64,000 bases of DNA from Hathewaya proteolytica DSM 3090. Its GTDB lineage: Bacteria > Bacillota > Clostridia > Clostridiales > Clostridiaceae. Numbering within the stretch: position 1 is the stretch's first letter; every line of letters begins with the position of its first letter. The notes beneath the pieces were generated by a model. It was not told the DNA's origin and made no database searches. It was given only the letters and a program-made list of their open reading frames with translations. The translations under genes and the position numbers were made by a program. Of the stretch, positions 43,745 to 52,350 are shown piece after piece. Location: the NCBI RefSeq assembly GCF_900142225.1, contig NZ_FRAD01000003.1, positions 62,001-126,000 of the forward strand, given 5' to 3'.

Positions 43745-44380
43745 CTAATCCCGTGGAAATATTAAAAGTAAAATTCCACTGTCAAAGCTGATGCTTACAT
43801 TTTTTTCTTCAAACACATTAGACACAGTTAGGGGACTTCCACTCCTTAATTGAATGCCATTTAGGGGATATTTAGCTCCTTCAATTTTAAGGTTTGTTAC
43901 ATCCTCTCTAAAAGCTTGTAGGGAAAATATCGCTCCCACAGGACCACTAATGGTTTTACTACTTTTAACAACCTGCACAATATTATTATCATCAATTATT
44001 TTGATGTGACATCCTTTAATGGCATAGTCCACCATAAGACCTATATTGGCCAAGGTGTGATCTATCCTTGTACCAGTACATCCCAACATTATAATAAAAT
44101 CTATTCCTTCTTCGATTAAATACTTAATTGCCAATTCTGTATCAGTGTAATCTTTTTCGGGACTGTACTCTACAAACTCACAATTCTTGTTTTTAAAATG
44201 TTTTTTTACTTCCTTATCTATAGAGTCAGAATCCCCTATTATAGCTTTACAGTCCAAATTATACTTATAGGCTGTATTAGCACCTCCATCTGCACAGACT
44301 ATTACATTTTCGCCCTTAGTAACAGCTTCAATAATTTCAGACGAGGGAGGTGTTCCTCCCCCTAATACTATTCCAAACAT
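43745..44380 (-). CDS. thiN: Thiamine diphosphokinase
   Basis: Converts thiamine to thiamine diphosphate. The 211 residues have VIVCADGGANTAYKYNLDCK, AIIGDSDSID, SPEKDYTDTELAIKYLI and MLGCTGTRIDHTLANI motifs and a C-terminal beta domain. ATG 44380 overlaps the rpe stop (TAATG), so translation is coupled. Conserved rsgA-rpe-thiN order. Confidence 0.95.
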   Translation of the reverse strand: MFGIVLGGGTPPSSEIIEAVTKGENVIVCADGGANTAYKYNLDCKAIIGDSDSIDKEVKKHFKNKNCEFVEYSPEKDYTDTELAIKYLIEEGIDFIIMLGCTGTRIDHTLANIGLMVDYAIKGCHIKIIDDNNIVQVVKSSKTISGPVGAIFSLQAFREDVTNLKIEGAKYPLNGIQLRSGSPLTVSNVFEEKNVSISFDSGILLLIFPRD

Positions 44381-45030
44381 TATAAAATTGCCTCTCTTAT
44401 TTTATTTATATTGGACTTTACATCCCCATTTTTAAAAACTGCAGAGCCCGCCACAATAATGTCTGCTCCGTGGTCAATTACCTTTTTTACATTATCAGCC
44501 GTAACACCACCATCCACCTCTATGAGAAGTTGTTTATTGCATTCATTGGCAAGGGCTCTCACTTCGGCAATCTTCTTTGAGCAATAATCTATATAGCTCT
44601 GTCCCCCAAAACCAGGGTTAACGGACATTATAAGCACCATATCCAACTTAGGTATAAGATCCTTGATAACGCATACTGGAGTTCCAGGATTAATAGCCAC
44701 AGCTGCCTTTACATTCTTACTTTTTATATAACTTATTGTCCTATCTATATGTTTGTCAGCCTCATGGTGCACAGTTATAATATCTGCTCCAGCTTTTACA
44801 AAATCATCTATATACAATGATGGGTTTTCAATCATAAGATGGACGTCAAAAGGAAGCGTAGTATAACTCCTAATACTTTTTATAATAGGACATCCAAAGC
44901 TTATATTTGGTACAAAGGCTCCATCCATGACATCTATGTGAACCAAATCCGCTCCATAATTCTCTATTTCCTTTATATCCCTTCCTAAGTTTGCAAAATC
45001 CGCCGATAAAATTGATGGTGCGATCTTCAT
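44380..45030 (-). CDS. rpe: Ribulose-phosphate 3-epimerase
   Basis: TIM-barrel enzyme of the pentose phosphate pathway, 216 residues. Recognised by IAPSILSADFANLGRDIKEI, VHIDVMDGAFVPNISFG (His/Asp metal ligands), DVHLMIENP, MSVNPGFGGQSYI and IEVDGGVTADN. AGGAGG precedes ATG 45030, 3 nt after rsgA. Confidence 0.97.
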   Translation of the reverse strand: MKIAPSILSADFANLGRDIKEIENYGADLVHIDVMDGAFVPNISFGCPIIKSIRSYTTLPFDVHLMIENPSLYIDDFVKAGADIITVHHEADKHIDRTISYIKSKNVKAAVAINPGTPVCVIKDLIPKLDMVLIMSVNPGFGGQSYIDYCSKKIAEVRALANECNKQLLIEVDGGVTADNVKKVIDHGADIIVAGSAVFKNGDVKSNINKIREAIL

Positions 45031-45033
45031 TCT

Positions 45034-45894
45034 TTAGTACCTCCTAGTATTGATTATTTCTTCTAAAATTTTAATGTACGCTTGATATCTCAATGGGTGA
45101 ATTTCTTCTCCCACTTTTAGTTTAACAGAGCAACCTGGCTCCTTATGGTGCATACAATTGGAAAACTTACAATTCCCAGCTAGTTCTCTTATCTCTGGAA
45201 AACAGTTTTGTAATTCTTCTTTTTCTATAAAATCAGTTTTTATGGAAGAAAAGCCAGGCGTATCCACAACAAAGCCCTCTTCGTATTCTATGAGTTCCGC
45301 ATGTCGTGTGGTATGCTTACCTCTTTTAAGTTTAATGCTTATATCTCCCGTTTCCATGTGTTCAACGCCAATTAAGCTATTGAGTATGGTGGATTTCCCC
45401 ACACCTGATGGCCCACAAAAAACAGAAATGTGATCTTTTAATCTACACTTTATACTTTCCATATTATCTTTATGACAATTTAAATATATTTTATCGTAGG
45501 GAAGAGTATCTAGCATTTTAAAAATTTCTTCTCCATACCCTTCCTCTACCAAGTCCATTTTATTAATACATAACACTATATTTAAATTATTGTACTGGCA
45601 AAGTACGAGGAATCTGTTCAAAAGGTCTAAGTTTATATCCGGGCTCTTTACAGTAAAAACTACAAAGGCTTGAGTTACATTAGATACAAAGGGCCTTATT
45701 AGTTCACTTACTCTTGGACATATTTCACCGATTACGCCATCATTTTCTTTTTCTACATCAAAACATACTTCATCTCCCACCATAGGGGTAGAATTGTTGT
45801 GTCTAAACTTACCTCTTGCCTTGCAATTGTAATGCTTACCCTGCGATGATACCACATAAAGACCACCAACGCCTTTTATTATTCTGCCTTTCAT
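45034..45894 (-). CDS. rsgA: Small-subunit biogenesis GTPase RsgA
   Basis: Circularly permuted GTPase for 30S maturation. The 286 residues start with an OB fold (KGRIIKGVGGLYVVSSQGKH), then LCINKMDLVEEG (G4), VFCGPSGVGKSTILNSLIG (G1), VDTPGFSS (G3), and a zinc site with CKFSNCMHHKEPGCSVK. GGAGG precedes ATG 45894. Downstream of prkC, as in other Firmicutes. Confidence 0.97.
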   Translation of the reverse strand: MKGRIIKGVGGLYVVSSQGKHYNCKARGKFRHNNSTPMVGDEVCFDVEKENDGVIGEICPRVSELIRPFVSNVTQAFVVFTVKSPDINLDLLNRFLVLCQYNNLNIVLCINKMDLVEEGYGEEIFKMLDTLPYDKIYLNCHKDNMESIKCRLKDHISVFCGPSGVGKSTILNSLIGVEHMETGDISIKLKRGKHTTRHAELIEYEEGFVVDTPGFSSIKTDFIEKEELQNCFPEIRELAGNCKFSNCMHHKEPGCSVKLKVGEEIHPLRYQAYIKILEEIINTRRY

Positions 45895-45937
45895 CGTTCC
45901 TCCAAAATTGTTATATATTATTGTTAAATATAGTAAA

Positions 45938-47812
45938 TTATTCTGTTTGTTTTTTAGTATCTGTAGTACTGCCGCTATTATTCGTTTTTGGTTTTACATC
46001 TCCGCTGCTTGTAGCACCGTCTTTATTTCCATTTTCCACATCTTCATTTTGAGAAGGGTCAGGTTTTTCAACCACAGGTTTCTTTTCTTCGTATTTATAG
46101 TATGTTAGATTTATCTTTGTTCCTTCTTCCACTTCAGTATTTTTAGATATACTCTGACTTATTACCATATCTTTAAGGGAAATATCATTTGTAATCACTG
46201 GTGTTTTCGTTCCAACTCCCAAATTTAAAGTTGTTATTATCAGTTCTGCTTCACTCAATGTTCTGTCTACTACATTCTGCATTTTTACCTTTTTAATTTC
46301 CTTACCCTTGCTTACAACAAAATTAATTTTGCTATTTACAGGCACAGAAGCACCTGAACCAGGGCTGTAGCTTATAATATGGTTTTCTTCAAAATCATTG
46401 CTGTACTCTCTTTTTACTTCTCCAACTTGTAATTTTAAATCTGTAAGTTTACTTCTTACTTCTTCAAAATCCTTATTATGAAAATCATCTAAAGTAACAG
46501 TTTCCTCTTGACCTTTGCTTATCTTTACCTTTACAACTGTATTCTTATCAACTTTTTCACCCTCTAATGGATTACAACTTATAACTTCATCTTTAGGTTT
46601 TATACTATCTTCTTCACCCTCTACCTTAAAAAGTAGGCCGGCACTTTGGATTTTCTTTTCAGCTTCATATTTGTCAAGTCCAACAATACTAGGAACTGAC
46701 ACATAGCCGCCCCCACTGCTGACCATTTTATATATGAAAATGCCCAGTAAGGCTATTATTATAATGGCTACACCAATACTAGTTCCAAGTATAATGTTTT
46801 GTTTCTTGTCTTTTTTAGAGTTCTCGTCGTACTCCTCATAATAATCATCTTCATCATCATCTTCTTCGTCATACTTTCTTTTTGCACTGGAATCATTGTT
46901 AACTCTTCTATTTTTATATTCCTCTGCTTTTACCGGTCTCATTACCCTTGTAAAATCATTTTCATTATCTTCACCTAAATCAATCTCTACATCTTTGTTA
47001 TTTTTAATATTGATCATGTCGGATATCATATCTCTTATGGATTGATATCTCTTCAGCGGTTCTTTGCTTATGGCCTTTAAAACAAGATCGTTCATGCTTT
47101 TAGGTATCCTAGGATTTATGCTCATAGGTGGTACTGCATTTTCTTGTATATGCTTTAGGGCTACTGTAACAGCGCTATCTGCCTCATAAGGTACTTTACC
47201 TGTAAGCATTTCATATAAAACAATTCCAAAAGAATAAATATCGGTCCTTCCATCCAACACTGAACCTTTTGCCTGTTCAGGTGAAAAATAATGTGCCGAA
47301 CCTATAACCCTTGTTGTATTAGTAACTGTAGCTGAGTTCACAGCTTTTGCTATGCCAAAGTCTGTTACTTTTGCAACCCAGTCATTTGTAACTAATATAT
47401 TTTGAGGTTTTATATCCCTATGAATTATGCCATTTCTATGAGCACAATCAATTGCCCTTGCAATCTGTATTCCAAGATGCAAAACCACCTCAATTGATAA
47501 AGAGCCGTTTCTTTTTATACATTGTTTAAGGGTTTCACCAGTTACAAGTTCCATCACTATGTAATTTATGCCCTCATCAGAACCCACATCATAAATGCCA
47601 ACAATATTATTGGAAGACAATATAGCTGAAGCCGTTGCCTCCATCTTAAATTTCTCCACAAAATCTGCATCATGAGAATACTCAGATTTAAGTATCTTAA
47701 CTGCTACAAATCTATTCAAAAGCCTGCACTTTGCCTTGTAAACCTCAGCCATGCCGCCTTCTCCAATTTTTTCTAAAATCTCATATCTATTACCAAGCAC
47801 CATACCAACCAT
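45938..47812 (-). CDS. prkC: PASTA-domain Ser/Thr protein kinase PrkC
   Basis: Membrane kinase that senses muropeptides and, in Bacillus, triggers spore germination. The 624 residues contain a kinase domain from about 9-270 (IGEGGMAEVYKAK, GIIHRDIKPQNILV, KVTDFGIAKA). A very acidic juxtamembrane stretch around 310-335 (EEDDDEDDYYEEYDE) is followed by one transmembrane helix near 345-370. Three PASTA repeats start near VPSIVGLDKYEAEK, VTLDDFHNKDFEEV and KMQNVVDRTLSEAE, with an Asn/Ser/Thr-rich tail last. ATG 47812 starts one base past the stp stop. Confidence 0.97.
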   Translation of the reverse strand: MVGMVLGNRYEILEKIGEGGMAEVYKAKCRLLNRFVAVKILKSEYSHDADFVEKFKMEATASAILSSNNIVGIYDVGSDEGINYIVMELVTGETLKQCIKRNGSLSIEVVLHLGIQIARAIDCAHRNGIIHRDIKPQNILVTNDWVAKVTDFGIAKAVNSATVTNTTRVIGSAHYFSPEQAKGSVLDGRTDIYSFGIVLYEMLTGKVPYEADSAVTVALKHIQENAVPPMSINPRIPKSMNDLVLKAISKEPLKRYQSIRDMISDMINIKNNKDVEIDLGEDNENDFTRVMRPVKAEEYKNRRVNNDSSAKRKYDEEDDDEDDYYEEYDENSKKDKKQNIILGTSIGVAIIIIALLGIFIYKMVSSGGGYVSVPSIVGLDKYEAEKKIQSAGLLFKVEGEEDSIKPKDEVISCNPLEGEKVDKNTVVKVKISKGQEETVTLDDFHNKDFEEVRSKLTDLKLQVGEVKREYSNDFEENHIISYSPGSGASVPVNSKINFVVSKGKEIKKVKMQNVVDRTLSEAELIITTLNLGVGTKTPVITNDISLKDMVISQSISKNTEVEEGTKINLTYYKYEEKKPVVEKPDPSQNEDVENGNKDGATSSGDVKPKTNNSGSTTDTKKQTE

Positions 47813-47813
47813 A

Positions 47814-48533
47814 TTACTCCGCTCCTTTAAAAATCATAATGGATATATTATCCTTACTGCCATTATTCTTACTCAAATCAACCAAGTCTTTACAAGCTTC
47901 AATTTCGCACATTTTTCCAGCCTTATCTAAAATGTCATAAGGTGTAACTCCATTAGTCAACCCGTCACTGCATAAAATAACCTTAAATATATTTTCTATA
48001 TTTACCTTCATGATATCCACAACTACATCAAAATCTGTGCCTACAGCTCTGGTAATAATATTTTTGTTTACACATTTATTTTTTTCTTCTTCTGTTATTA
48101 CACCACAGTCCACTAATTTTTGTGCATAGGAATGATCCTTTGTAAGTTTTGCAATGGACATATCTTTATATATAACCATACAGGAACTATCTCCCACATG
48201 ACCAACATACATCATCTTGTCAGATATTACACAAGCCGTTATAGTTGTACCCATGCCATTGTACTTTTCATTGCCCAGTGATTTTTCATAAATCAAAGTG
48301 TTCACTCGCTTTATAGCCTCTTCTAGAGAGGAAGCTATATCCATTCTATTTTCCTTGCGTTTAAAGAATGTTAAAAATCCGTCTATAGCCAGCTTGCTGG
48401 CCACTTCTCCAGCAAGATGCCCCCCCATGCCGTCTGCAATTGCATAGACTCTGAAATCTTCTTCTTCAAAATACCCAACCGAATCTTCATTGAGATTTCT
48501 GTAATTTCCAATATCAGAAATAACACCTGTCAA
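47814..48533 (-). CDS. stp: PP2C-family Ser/Thr phosphatase Stp (PrpC)
   Basis: Counteracts PrkC. The 239 residues have PP2C metal motifs AIADGMGGHLAGEVAS, MYVGHVGDSSCMVI and VILCSDGLTNGV, and end with NNGSKDNISIMIF. TTG 48533 is 7 nt after a G-rich SD. Overlap-level spacing to prkC supports one unit. Confidence 0.96.
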   Translation of the reverse strand: MTGVISDIGNYRNLNEDSVGYFEEEDFRVYAIADGMGGHLAGEVASKLAIDGFLTFFKRKENRMDIASSLEEAIKRVNTLIYEKSLGNEKYNGMGTTITACVISDKMMYVGHVGDSSCMVIYKDMSIAKLTKDHSYAQKLVDCGVITEEEKNKCVNKNIITRAVGTDFDVVVDIMKVNIENIFKVILCSDGLTNGVTPYDILDKAGKMCEIEACKDLVDLSKNNGSKDNISIMIFKGAE

Positions 48534-48546
48534 TTATAATCCCCCC

Positions 48547-49584
48547 TTATGGTATCTTAGAACCGTTAATATAGCTTCTTCTAAGTTGTCCGCAAGCCGC
48601 GTTTATGTCTCCTCCCATTTCCCGTCTTAATGTAGCCTCAATTCCATTTTTTAAAAGAATACTTTTGAATTCATTTATAATTTCTTTGTCAGCTTTTATA
48701 TACTCTCTCTCTTTTACTTCATTAATAGGAATAAGGTTAACATGACAGAGAAGGCCCTTAAGCATCTTACTTAACTCTTCTGCACAGGAGGGAGAATCAT
48801 TTAATCCCTTGATCAGTGCATACTCAAAGGTTACCCTTCGGTTAGTTTTATCTATGTAGAATTGGCAACTTTTTATGAGCTCATCAATGCTATAACTATT
48901 TGCCACTGGCATACTCTGTTTTCGTATTATATCATTAGGAGCATGGAGAGAAATAGCAAGAGTAATTTGGAGTCCTTCACGGGCAAGGTCATATATCTTA
49001 GGAACAATTCCACAAGTTGATAGTGTAATATGTCTCTGTCCTATATTTAAACTATATTTTTCATTCACCATTTTTATGAATTTAATTACATTTTCATAAT
49101 TGTCTAATGGCTCACCACTTCCCATGAGAACAATGTTTGATATGCGCTGTCCTAGGTCCTTTTGAACTGCCAAAATCTCTCCAATTAACTCACCAGCTGT
49201 CAAATCCCTTACTCTTCCATCAATGGTAGATGCACAGAATTTGCAACCCATTCTACACCCAATCTGAGTAGATATGCATATGGAATATCCATAAACATAT
49301 TTCATTACTACAGACTCAATGATGTTTCCGTCTTCGTATATAAGAAGGTACTTTCTAGTCTCATCTTTTTTTGAAACCATCTTTTCCAAAACCCTGGGGA
49401 TAGATATAGTAAAAACCTCATTGAACTTTTCTCTACTACTCTTGGGAATATTGTTCATCTGCTGAAATTCAAATACACCCTTATATATCCAATCTAGTAC
49501 TTGTTTAGCCCTAAATGAATTTTCTCCATTTTCACTCATCCATTGTTTAAGTTCATCTAGTGTTAAATCCAATAAATTTATCAT
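48547..49584 (-). CDS. rlmN: 23S rRNA/tRNA adenine-C2 methyltransferase RlmN
   Basis: Radical SAM enzyme methylating A2503 of 23S rRNA and A37 of tRNAs. The 345 residues carry IGCRMGCKFCASTIDGRVRD (C-x3-C-x2-C), the VLMGSGEPLDNYENVIKF segment, and the C-terminal reactive Cys in DINAACGQLRR. It begins just past rsmB. Confidence 0.97.
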   Translation of the reverse strand: MINLLDLTLDELKQWMSENGENSFRAKQVLDWIYKGVFEFQQMNNIPKSSREKFNEVFTISIPRVLEKMVSKKDETRKYLLIYEDGNIIESVVMKYVYGYSICISTQIGCRMGCKFCASTIDGRVRDLTAGELIGEILAVQKDLGQRISNIVLMGSGEPLDNYENVIKFIKMVNEKYSLNIGQRHITLSTCGIVPKIYDLAREGLQITLAISLHAPNDIIRKQSMPVANSYSIDELIKSCQFYIDKTNRRVTFEYALIKGLNDSPSCAEELSKMLKGLLCHVNLIPINEVKEREYIKADKEIINEFKSILLKNGIEATLRREMGGDINAACGQLRRSYINGSKIP

Positions 49585-49593
49585 GCATTACAC

Positions 49594-50919
49594 CTACACT
49601 CTCTTAAGTTTACAGATAAAAAAGCCATCCATATATTCATTGGGTAGTATAGTTATTGTCCCCAAGTTACTATATAGTATATTTTCATTTTTGCCTATAT
49701 ACAATGGTTCAATATGGTATTCCTCATTGTTTTTTATAAAGTCATCAATTATCCCGTCATTTTCCTTCATATTCAGTGTACATGTAGAGTAAATTAGAGT
49801 CCCACCTTTTTTTACATATCTAGCTGCATTTTGCAAAGTAGTTTTTTGCAAGTTACAAAGCTCATTTAGCTGTTTTTCTGCTTTATTCCACTTTATTTCT
49901 GGCTTTTTTCTTATTATGCCTAAACCAGAACAAGGAGCATCCACCAACACACAATCAGCATAACAAGAGAGCTCTTCATAAAAATGTTCAGCATCATTTA
50001 TGGATGCTTTAATTATATCAATTCCCAGTCTTTCAGCATTTTCTTTTATTAGTTTAATCTTATGTTCATGTATATCGAAGGCTAGTATTTCACCCTTATT
50101 TTGCATTATTTCTGCTAGGTGTGTTGTCTTTCCTCCAGGAGCACTACACATATCAATAACTCTATCATTGGCCTTCACTCCCATAAGAGGTGCTACCAGC
50201 ATGGCACTTTCATCCTGTGGCGTTATGTATCCTTCTTTAAAAAGCCTGTTTTTCTCTATAGAACTACCATGTTTTATAATTATGCCTTCAGGACAAACAT
50301 CACTTTCTTCTACTTCATAATTTTCCTGGCATAACATGTCAAATATTTCATTGTACTGGGCTTTTAAAAGGTTCGCCCTAACAGTAACTGCTGGTCTTAT
50401 ATTGGATCCTTCCAATATTTTAATCATAGTGTGCTCACCGTATTGCTCTTTGTACAATTTAATAATCCACTGAGGGAAAGAGAACTTATAAGATATCTTT
50501 TCCTCATAGCTTTCACATTTTAAATGAGGTTCGCCCTTTCTCATATAATTTCTGAGCACACCATTTACAAGTTTGCTCTCTTTTATACCTCTTAGCTTTT
50601 TGCAAATATTCACAGCCTCGTTTACTATGGCAAAGTCGGGAATTTTGTCCAAATACTTGAATTGATAAATGGAGATTCTTAAAATAGATAAGGTTATCTT
50701 GTCAAGACTATCCACACCTTCCCTCAAATAATAGTTTAGAGTTTCATCTATGATTAATTTGTATTTTAAAGTACCATACACAATCTCAGTAATGAGGGAT
50801 TTATCTTCTTTGCTCATATCCTTGTACTTGTTCAAATACATATTTAAAGTAATGTTTGAATAGGCATTTTTATATAATACCTGGTTTATTATCTCTACTG
50901 CAATTTCTCTACTATTCAT
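49594..50919 (-). CDS. rsmB: 16S rRNA (cytosine967-C5)-methyltransferase
   Basis: 441 residues with an N-terminal NusB-like RNA-binding domain (about 1-140) and a Rossmann methyltransferase part. VIDMCSAPGGKTTHLAEIMQ binds SAM; the two catalytic cysteines lie in LVDAPCSGLGIIRKKPE and LIYSTCTLNMKENDG. The SD is weak. It follows fmt by 36 nt. Confidence 0.96.
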   Translation of the reverse strand: MNSREIAVEIINQVLYKNAYSNITLNMYLNKYKDMSKEDKSLITEIVYGTLKYKLIIDETLNYYLREGVDSLDKITLSILRISIYQFKYLDKIPDFAIVNEAVNICKKLRGIKESKLVNGVLRNYMRKGEPHLKCESYEEKISYKFSFPQWIIKLYKEQYGEHTMIKILEGSNIRPAVTVRANLLKAQYNEIFDMLCQENYEVEESDVCPEGIIIKHGSSIEKNRLFKEGYITPQDESAMLVAPLMGVKANDRVIDMCSAPGGKTTHLAEIMQNKGEILAFDIHEHKIKLIKENAERLGIDIIKASINDAEHFYEELSCYADCVLVDAPCSGLGIIRKKPEIKWNKAEKQLNELCNLQKTTLQNAARYVKKGGTLIYSTCTLNMKENDGIIDDFIKNNEEYHIEPLYIGKNENILYSNLGTITILPNEYMDGFFICKLKRV

Positions 50920-50955
50920 GTATTAAATTAAGCTCTTTATATAAATTGTTCATAT

Positions 50956-51885
50956 TTATATAAGAACTACTCCTTCTTCAATTGTATTCCCCTTTATGAA
51001 CTCAGACACATCCATTGATTTCTTTCCAGGAAATTGTATATTTTTTATAAGAATGCTGCCCATTTTACATGCCACCACTATACCTTTTTTGTCCACCTTT
51101 AATATTATACCAGGCTCATTTTGTGTGTTTTTTTCTATAACTGTGCTTTTGTGTATTTTCATAACAATATCCTTGTAGTTTGTATGGGCAACAGGCCATG
51201 GATTAAGACCTCTTATAAAATTGTGAACTTCTTCTGCAGATTTGTGCCAATCTATCTTTGCCATTTCTTTATTTAGCATGGATGCGTACATTGTAGTAGT
51301 TTCACCTTGTTTTACAGGGGTAATTTCGCCTCTACAAATACCCTCCAACGTCCTTACAAGTAAGTCTGCACTTCTCTCCATGAGAATATCGTGCAATTGT
51401 CCTGCAGTCATATCATCATCAATAACAACTTCATCCTTAAGAAGGATATCTCCTGTATCAAGACCCTTATCCATAAGCATAGTTGTATTTCCTGAGATCT
51501 TTTCCCCTTGGATAATTGCCCAATTCACCGGTGCCGCACCTCTGTACTTTGGCAGTATGGAACCGTGGACATTTATACAACCTTTTGAAGGTATTTTAAG
51601 CACTTCTTCTGTTAGTATCTGTCCATAGGCAATTACAACTATAAAATCCGGCTTTAACTGTTCTATTATATTTATTGAATCATTGTCCTTTCTCAAAACA
51701 GTAGGTTGATACACTGGAATATGGTGTTCCAAAGCCACTTCCTTTACGGGAGACATAGAAAGCTTTTTGCCTCTTCCCTTTGGTTTGTCTGGCTGAGTAA
51801 ACACAGCACACACCTCAAATTCTTTTATTAAAGCTTTTAAAGCAGGAACTGCAAAGTCCGGAGTTCCCATAAAAACAATCTTCAT
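50956..51885 (-). CDS. fmt: Methionyl-tRNA formyltransferase
   Basis: Formylates initiator Met-tRNA. The 309 residues start IVFMGTPDFAVPALKAL and carry the catalytic loop GCINVHGSILPKYRGAAPVN (Asn, His) and DKGLDTGDILL (Asp). A C-terminal OB domain follows. AAAGGAG precedes ATG 51885. def lies directly upstream. Confidence 0.97.
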   Translation of the reverse strand: MKIVFMGTPDFAVPALKALIKEFEVCAVFTQPDKPKGRGKKLSMSPVKEVALEHHIPVYQPTVLRKDNDSINIIEQLKPDFIVVIAYGQILTEEVLKIPSKGCINVHGSILPKYRGAAPVNWAIIQGEKISGNTTMLMDKGLDTGDILLKDEVVIDDDMTAGQLHDILMERSADLLVRTLEGICRGEITPVKQGETTTMYASMLNKEMAKIDWHKSAEEVHNFIRGLNPWPVAHTNYKDIVMKIHKSTVIEKNTQNEPGIILKVDKKGIVVACKMGSILIKNIQFPGKKSMDVSEFIKGNTIEEGVVLI

Positions 51886-51890
51886 AAACC

Positions 51891-52337
51891 TTATCTCTCC
51901 TTTAGGCTCTTATCTATAAACAATACACCATGAAGGTGATCTATTTCGTGGCAAAGAGCTCTCGCCAAAAGCTCAGTTCCCTCGATGGTGATATTGTCAC
52001 CTCTTTCGTTTAATGCCTTTACCTTTACGTAATTAGGCCTTTCCACCTTATCCCTAACATCCTTTACACTTAAGCATCCTTCAAAATCAATTTGAGAACC
52101 GCTGCTCTCTACAATAACAGGATTAATCATTACCATGGGACCCTGACCTACATCAACAACCGCTATGCTCTTTAGTATTCCAACCTGAGGAGCTGCTAGA
52201 CCAACGCCCTGGCACCTATACATAGTTTCTTTCATGTCTTCGATTAAAACAAGTTCTCTTTCTGTTATCTCCTCTACCAGGCGACATTCCTTCCTCAATA
52301 TAGGATCTCCATTGTATCTTATGTTTCTTGTTGCCAT
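51891..52337 (-). CDS. def: Peptide deformylase
   Basis: Removes N-formyl from new proteins. All three metal motifs are present in 148 residues: CQGVGLAAPQVG (I), FEGCLSVKDV (II), and LCHEIDHLHGVLFID (III). AAGGGGG precedes ATG 52337. priA-def-fmt order conserved. Confidence 0.97.
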   Translation of the reverse strand: MATRNIRYNGDPILRKECRLVEEITERELVLIEDMKETMYRCQGVGLAAPQVGILKSIAVVDVGQGPMVMINPVIVESSGSQIDFEGCLSVKDVRDKVERPNYVKVKALNERGDNITIEGTELLARALCHEIDHLHGVLFIDKSLKER

Positions 52338-52350
52338 TGTACTTCCCCCT